From Arthrobacter sp. GMC3 (GTDB lineage: Bacteria; Actinomycetota; Actinomycetes; Actinomycetales; Micrococcaceae): 64,000 nucleotides of DNA. The translations under genes were made by a program, and so were the position numbers. The stretch is taken from positions 310,001-374,000 of the forward strand of contig NZ_PJIO01000001.1 of assembly GCF_002929305.1 (NCBI RefSeq), given 5' to 3'. The notes beneath the pieces were generated by a model. The model was not told where the DNA came from. It was given only the letters and a program-made list of their open reading frames with translations, and ran no database searches. This document shows positions 59,829 through 64,000 of the stretch, piece after piece; the stretch's first letter is position 1, and each line of letters begins with the position of its first letter.

Positions 59829-60803
59829 CTACTTTTTGTTGGCTTTTCTTCGCAGGGCCAGCAGCAATCCCGCTGGGACCTTAGGATTGGCTACGGTCAC
59901 GGCAAATTGTTTGCCGTTCGTGGTGGTGACGATGAGGCCGGGGCCCGCGCCCATGATGATCGCCGACCTCCCCGGCATCACCCGATAACCCCAGCCTCCC
60001 CACTCGGTGGGCCGCAGTTGGGCAACCTCCACCGAGGCAATGTTGTCCAAAGGGATTCGTTTAAGCGGGATCCTGCCCAGGGCCGAGATCACGCGCAGCC
60101 CTCGCCAGTCCACCGTAACTTGCAGCCGGGCCATGAGGATCACGAGGACCGTGACTGCAAGCATCGTCGCTATGCCAAACGCTGCCGATTTTCCGTTACC
60201 GCCTGCCACTTCGGGAGCAAAAAGGACGGCCGTGAGGATGAGCATGCCCGCAGGAATCAGCATCAATGTCTTGGACGTGATGGTGCTCGACCAGGCTCCA
60301 GTCTCCTGGGGTCCCAGCGCTATACCGCCGGTGTATTCATGGGTTATGAAGGACGGCTTGGGTGCAATGAAGTAAGGAATTGCGCCAAAAAGCAGCGATG
60401 CGGGCAGTGCCAGCTGCCACCATCCCAGCACAACGCCATGCGTGCCTCCTGCCTGCATGGTCAAACTGGCGGACAGCAGCCAGGCCACGGCCCCTATGCC
60501 AGCAATGGCACCACAGGCAGCCAGAACTCCGCGCAACACTACCGCACTGACCCCGCGCCAGACGGCGGTCACAATGCTGCCCACTGCCGGTATGCCCGTC
60601 AGGGACAGCGAAAGCATCAACATGCTGGTGGTCTTCATTGTCCCGTCCGCGGGGCCATTGCCCGACCAGTGCGAGGCAAGCTCCGCCGGGAGCTTGTCCT
60701 GCCAGAGGAACCAGGATGCCAGAACCGCGATTAGCGGCAGCAGCACAGTCAATCCGGCGACGACACCCCGGGCCGTGGTAGTGGTTGCTGGTGTTTCCGT
60801 CAT
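59829..60803 (-). CDS. DUF1648 domain membrane protein
   Basis: A 324-aa protein of about six helices. The DUF1648 motif LPAELASHWSGNGPADGTM sits between helices one and two. The C-terminal 90 residues (LQVTVDWRGLRVISALGRIP) resemble a PH-like domain. Its ATG overlaps the stop of the preceding YtrA-like regulator gene (ATGA), the usual pairing for DUF1648 proteins. The function is unknown; an envelope-stress role is suspected for similar operons. Confidence 0.85.
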   Translation of the reverse strand: MTETPATTTTARGVVAGLTVLLPLIAVLASWFLWQDKLPAELASHWSGNGPADGTMKTTSMLMLSLSLTGIPAVGSIVTAVWRGVSAVVLRGVLAACGAIAGIGAVAWLLSASLTMQAGGTHGVVLGWWQLALPASLLFGAIPYFIAPKPSFITHEYTGGIALGPQETGAWSSTITSKTLMLIPAGMLILTAVLFAPEVAGGNGKSAAFGIATMLAVTVLVILMARLQVTVDWRGLRVISALGRIPLKRIPLDNIASVEVAQLRPTEWGGWGYRVMPGRSAIIMGAGPGLIVTTTNGKQFAVTVANPKVPAGLLLALRRKANKK

Positions 60804-61156
60804 GCGTTTTCAACTCTCCCAATCAATCGCACAATATCTTGCCCGGACATGCCCAGCTTGCGCGCTTCGTCCATTAATTGCGTGGCTAGTTCGGTCACCC
60901 TGATCAACCCCGGACCGGCCTCCTGGCGGATAAAGGCACCACGCCCCTGACGCATCTCAATGACACCTTCATCACGCAACTGCGCATAGGCGCGCAGCAC
61001 CGTGTGCATGTTGATCTGGAGCCCCTTTGCCAGGTCCCTCGCAGGAGGTAGACGCTCGCCAGGTGCCAGGGTGTCATCGACGACGCCGGCCCGTATCTGA
61101 ACCGCGATCTGATCGGCAAGGGAGAGCGCCGACGTCGCATCAACACGAAATAGCAT
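60800..61156 (-). CDS. GntR-family regulator, YtrA subfamily
   Basis: A 118-aa repressor consisting of little more than the winged helix (LADQIAVQIRAGVVDDTLAP, GERLPPARDLAKGLQINMHT, VLRAYAQLRDEGVIEMRQ) and a short dimerisation helix. ATG 61156 is the chosen start; a -10-like TACTAT lies only 11-16 bases upstream on the minus strand, so the mRNA may be leaderless or nearly so. It is translationally coupled to the DUF1648 gene. Confidence 0.88.
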   Translation of the reverse strand: MLFRVDATSALSLADQIAVQIRAGVVDDTLAPGERLPPARDLAKGLQINMHTVLRAYAQLRDEGVIEMRQGRGAFIRQEAGPGLIRVTELATQLMDEARKLGMSGQDIVRLIGRVENA

Positions 61157-61460
61157 GTTTGTAATGATAGTAGAACAATGCGGTCGCCAACAAGGCGGAA
61201 GGGCGAGGCCAGATCCGGGTGGTTCTGTCAACTTGGTCACAGTAATCGCAAGTGAAAACAACGGTGATACTTTTCATTTCGAGTTGTTCGCGGGGGACCG
61301 GATGGCGTGGGGCGGCACCATTGCGCCTCGGTTAGATCCCATGTCCTATGTGAGGCTCGCGCTTTGAAGCCACACGTCACTTGCACTGCTGCCTTCAGCC
61401 CAACGTCGTCCTTCGGTGATGACGTATGCCAACGGTGGCCCCACTTTGCTAAGGAACTCC
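61157..61460. promoter_or_regulatory. Divergent intergenic region with candidate YtrA operator
   Basis: This 304-base gap separates the YtrA-like gene from the M66 protease gene. TTGT at 61159-61162 is mirrored by ACAA at 61175-61178 around A/T-rich sequence that also contains the candidate -10 of the regulator gene, so it may be an autoregulatory site. The remainder shows no conserved element or convincing gene; an open frame at 61155-61367 lacks family resemblance. Confidence 0.45.
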
Positions 61461-64000
61461 ATGAACAGACCCATGCGCAGACCCGGGCGACGATCCTACC
61501 AACGGGTCATTTCCGGCACAGTCTTGTCCCTCGCAGTCGCGGCAAGCGCCTTAGGGACCGTCCCCGCTGTTGCCGCTCCTGCCATCCCCGCCACGGCATC
61601 GGCCGCTGTATTGGCAGCCGGTACCGCAACCATAGACCTGGAAGGTGTCAGCGTCACTGGACAGCTGGCGGACGTTGCCCGCGACGTGTTGCTGAGGCCC
61701 TACGTAGCTGGGGAAAAGGTGAAGTACACCTTCACTGTCAGCAATCGCCGGACCGAAACTGTCACGGTGTTGCCAACTTCCGGCCCATTCAAGCCCTTCG
61801 TCCCGGCAGACGGCGGAGGAAATTGCCGCTTCGTCAACCTCAAACCGGGTGCCAGCTACAACTGCACCACTACCAGCCACACTGTGACCCCGGCCGAGAT
61901 TGACGCAGGCAGCTTCGCAACGGCCAGCGAATGGCAGGTGGGAGCAGTCACCAAGACCCTGGCGACTCCGCCGGTGACAGTGCGAGCGAACGTCGCCACC
62001 GACGTCGGGCAGGTCCGCATCTCCGGCACTCCTGCGGTGCCGCAACGAGACACCACAACCGCCCCCTACGCAGTTGGTGAGGCACTGCCCTACTCCTTCA
62101 CCGTCACCAACACCGGAGCCGGCGCAGTGGATGTTGCCCCAACAGCGGGCAGCTTTGCCCCATTCCTGCCGGCTGACGGCCCAGGAAACTGCTCCTACAC
62201 GGGTCTAGCACCCGGTGCCAGCTACACCTGCGCGACGGCTCGGCACGCCGTGACTCGAGAGGAACTCGATCGCGGCTTCATGGTTCCGGTCACGAACTGG
62301 ACTGCGGGAACGCAGAGCGCATCGGTGACCACGGATGCGCTCAAGCTCGGGACCCCGCTGGCGGACCCTAATAACGCGTACCTGGCGGAGCCGGGCAAGG
62401 ACCGCGGGCTGGGCTTCCACGACGTCACCAAGGACGGAACTCCCCGGGACATCCGCAATGACCTCGCCACTGGCCCGCTGAGCGGGATGGTGGAATTTGC
62501 GCAAAGCCACACGATCGACCCGGCTGGCAACGGGGTCAAGGAGATGCCGAACCTGGTAGCTGCGAGGGCGGCGCTACTGCTTTTCACGCCCACCCAGGAG
62601 ACAACGGGAGTGAGCGTACGCGTCACCGTCAAGGGCGTAGACAAGGGAACCCTGGCACTGAAACCGCCCGCCGAACTGGCACAAACCGACGCCAAGTACA
62701 CGGGTGCACGCCCCGCCGTCGTATATTCCAAGCGCGCCTGGAGCATTGACTTGCCCTGGGACTCCGTGATGCCCGGGCTGGAGCTTGCCTTCACCGACAG
62801 CGCCGGGGCCGCCGGAACGCTGCCTGCGACGGCAATCACCATTGGCGCTCCCACCGAGATGGTGGTCAACAACATTGAGCTGGGCATGCTCACCACCCCC
62901 AATATGAACGGGGACCACTATTTCATCAACAACCCGGCAGCGTCGGCGTCGGACTACTTCCAGACCATCCCCGTGTCCAAACTGATCATGGCCAAATATG
63001 AGTCGGTCCAGCTGAACAAGGTGATTGTGGCCAACGGGAACATCTACACCCCGGAAAACCCGTCCGTCACCAATGGCGATGTCTACTCGGGGGATATGCG
63101 CGAAAACGTAGGCAAGGCCCAGGTGTCCACCGGCATTAACCTGGCCAACTTCGGCATCACCTCCGGCCCCATGAACCAGTCCCAGCCCAGCGTCTACAAC
63201 CAGCGGATCATTCACCACTCCGCAGGCCTCTACGCCAACGGCCGTGCCGAACATGGACTCTCCGGTGGCAACGGCATGGCCACCGTTTACAGCACCAGCG
63301 GCAACGAACTCAGCCACGAGCTGGGCCACTCCTACGGGCTGGGACACTACCCGGGACAAAACAGCGCGCTGCCCGGGGACGCGGCCACGATCAACGCCAC
63401 CCACCACGCCGATTCCGGCTGGGGTTACAACGCATACCGGGGCCTGTTGCGAACCAACTTGAACACCTCCGGGCCCTTCAACGCACAGGGGACCAGCGTC
63501 AACGGGTTGCCGTTCTTGCAAAACTTTGCCGGGTCCTACAATTACATGACCGACGCCATGTCCGGCGGCTCGGTGGCCAGCAACGCCTCCAAATTCACGC
63601 TGCACACCGGCTACAGCGCAAAACGGATCCAAGACAACTTCAAGACCGTGGTTGCCGATCTGGCCTACCCCAGCGGCTACCGCGACTGGGACGCTGCGAC
63701 GGGTGGCTTCGTTGACGCCAAGGCCAAGAACGCTGCGTTCAACTACCTGCGCCCGGCCGCCGTGGGCGTGCCCGTGGTGACGTTGCTGGGCGGCTACGTG
63801 CCCGCGGATCCGGCCAAGGCGGTGCTCTACCCGTCATTCCGCTCCAACTGGGGCAACAGCTTTGACTACCCGGCGCCTGCTACGGATGGGCCCGCCGCAA
63901 GCCGGGTTTGCTGGATGGACGTGAGCTTCCTGGACGGTCGCACCAAGCAATACGCCCTCAGCGGCGGCGTGGCTGGGGTTCCTGCCAGCAACGCCCTGCA
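61461..64000 (+). CDS. Secreted M66 (StcE/dictomallein-like) zinc metalloprotease, 5' part
   Basis: 846 codons are visible and the gene runs off the right end. ATG 61461 has AAGGA 7 bases upstream. A basic signal peptide precedes VPAVAAPAIPA. Residues about 63-160 and 184-279 are two copies of a repeat domain (YAVGEALPYSFTVTNTG in the second), each with a cysteine pair. The protease domain has WSIDLPWDSVMPGLELAF, QVSTGINLANFGITSGP and the zinc motif His619-Glu-x2-His623-x5-His629 in ELSHELGHSYGLGHY. M66 enzymes cleave mucin-type glycoproteins; the target here is unknown. Confidence 0.9.
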   Translation, partial: MNRPMRRPGRRSYQRVISGTVLSLAVAASALGTVPAVAAPAIPATASAAVLAAGTATIDLEGVSVTGQLADVARDVLLRPYVAGEKVKYTFTVSNRRTETVTVLPTSGPFKPFVPADGGGNCRFVNLKPGASYNCTTTSHTVTPAEIDAGSFATASEWQVGAVTKTLATPPVTVRANVATDVGQVRISGTPAVPQRDTTTAPYAVGEALPYSFTVTNTGAGAVDVAPTAGSFAPFLPADGPGNCSYTGLAPGASYTCATARHAVTREELDRGFMVPVTNWTAGTQSASVTTDALKLGTPLADPNNAYLAEPGKDRGLGFHDVTKDGTPRDIRNDLATGPLSGMVEFAQSHTIDPAGNGVKEMPNLVAARAALLLFTPTQETTGVSVRVTVKGVDKGTLALKPPAELAQTDAKYTGARPAVVYSKRAWSIDLPWDSVMPGLELAFTDSAGAAGTLPATAITIGAPTEMVVNNIELGMLTTPNMNGDHYFINNPAASASDYFQTIPVSKLIMAKYESVQLNKVIVANGNIYTPENPSVTNGDVYSGDMRENVGKAQVSTGINLANFGITSGPMNQSQPSVYNQRIIHHSAGLYANGRAEHGLSGGNGMATVYSTSGNELSHELGHSYGLGHYPGQNSALPGDAATINATHHADSGWGYNAYRGLLRTNLNTSGPFNAQGTSVNGLPFLQNFAGSYNYMTDAMSGGSVASNASKFTLHTGYSAKRIQDNFKTVVADLAYPSGYRDWDAATGGFVDAKAKNAAFNYLRPAAVGVPVVTLLGGYVPADPAKAVLYPSFRSNWGNSFDYPAPATDGPAASRVCWMDVSFLDGRTKQYALSGGVAGVPASNAL

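Noticed and set aside
61155..61367. A 70-codon plus-strand open frame in the gap before the M66 gene
   Set aside because: It starts inside the divergent regulator's start and operator region, has no ribosome site and shows no family resemblance.
1..64000. tRNA, rRNA or insertion sequences
   Set aside because: No cloverleaf-like sequence, rRNA segment, transposase or integrase was recognised on reading; a dedicated tRNA search could not be run here.

Overview
The window looks like a chromosomal piece of a high-GC Gram-positive bacterium of the Micrococcaceae, most likely Arthrobacter in the broad sense. The grounds are strong G/C preference at third codon positions, frequent GTG and TTG starts, a fused siroheme synthase beside an FprA-type ferredoxin reductase, a PucR-gabD-gabT cluster, LAxTG-type (class E sortase) surface proteins and an M66 secreted protease. 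This is an inference from gene content; no rRNA or tRNA gene was seen, so the genus cannot be fixed.

Layout. 0-3.3 kb: end of a sulfonate/nitrate-type ABC permease, siroheme synthase and a ferredoxin-NADP reductase, fitting sulfite or nitrite reduction. 3.4-6.0 kb: two secreted surface proteins, the second with four near-identical chaplin-like repeats and a LAYTG anchor. 6.0-9.3 kb: a GntR regulator with a CynX-type exporter, and an endonuclease-fold orphan, interspersed with three copies of a covarying palindromic repeat. 9.3-13.8 kb: PucR regulator divergent from a putrescine/GABA catabolic pair. 13.9-16.1 kb: two membrane proteins of an unrecognised family marked by FDxRYPAxFQPGG at the N-terminus; a third copy lies at 37.0 kb. 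16.1-29.1 kb: a polysaccharide utilisation locus (PL8 lyase, LacI regulator, 2-hydroxyacid dehydrogenase, LplABC-type importer, DUF2264 protein, GH29 fucosidase, Gfo/Idh/MocA oxidoreductase) with two LacI-type operators in the divergent promoter region.

29.3-39 kb is more accessory: small membrane proteins, a lipoprotein, a GNAT, a VOC protein, SoxR with a candidate SoxR box, a methyltransferase, a DUF925 nucleotidyltransferase, a GNAT remnant, a Nudix hydrolase and a universal stress protein. 39-50.8 kb holds a flavin disulfide reductase, RarD, a second FprA paralogue, an amino-acid permease, a Dcu transporter, a LAYTG-anchored protein with about twenty TTPA repeats, an N-formylglutamate amidohydrolase, an MpaB-like oxygenase and a DUF2461 protein. 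50.9-53.5 kb is a FurA-catalase module followed by two hairpins, a 32-bp tandem repeat and an ankyrin protein. 53.6-61.2 kb carries an MFS transporter, an HtpX-like protease, a class V aminotransferase, a histidine phosphatase, a NarL-type two-component system and a YtrA-like regulator with a DUF1648 protein. The window ends inside a secreted M66 metalloprotease.

How the parts fit: the PUL enzymes all lack export signals, suggesting import of oligosaccharides and cytoplasmic depolymerisation. SoxR-VOC and FurA-catalase are separate redox responses. The chaplin-like, TTPA and M66 proteins form the surface and secreted fraction. The strongest candidates for something undescribed are the cysteine-free chaplin-repeat protein, the FDxRYPAxFQPGG membrane family (one member translationally coupled to the PL8 lyase) and the covarying REP-like element.
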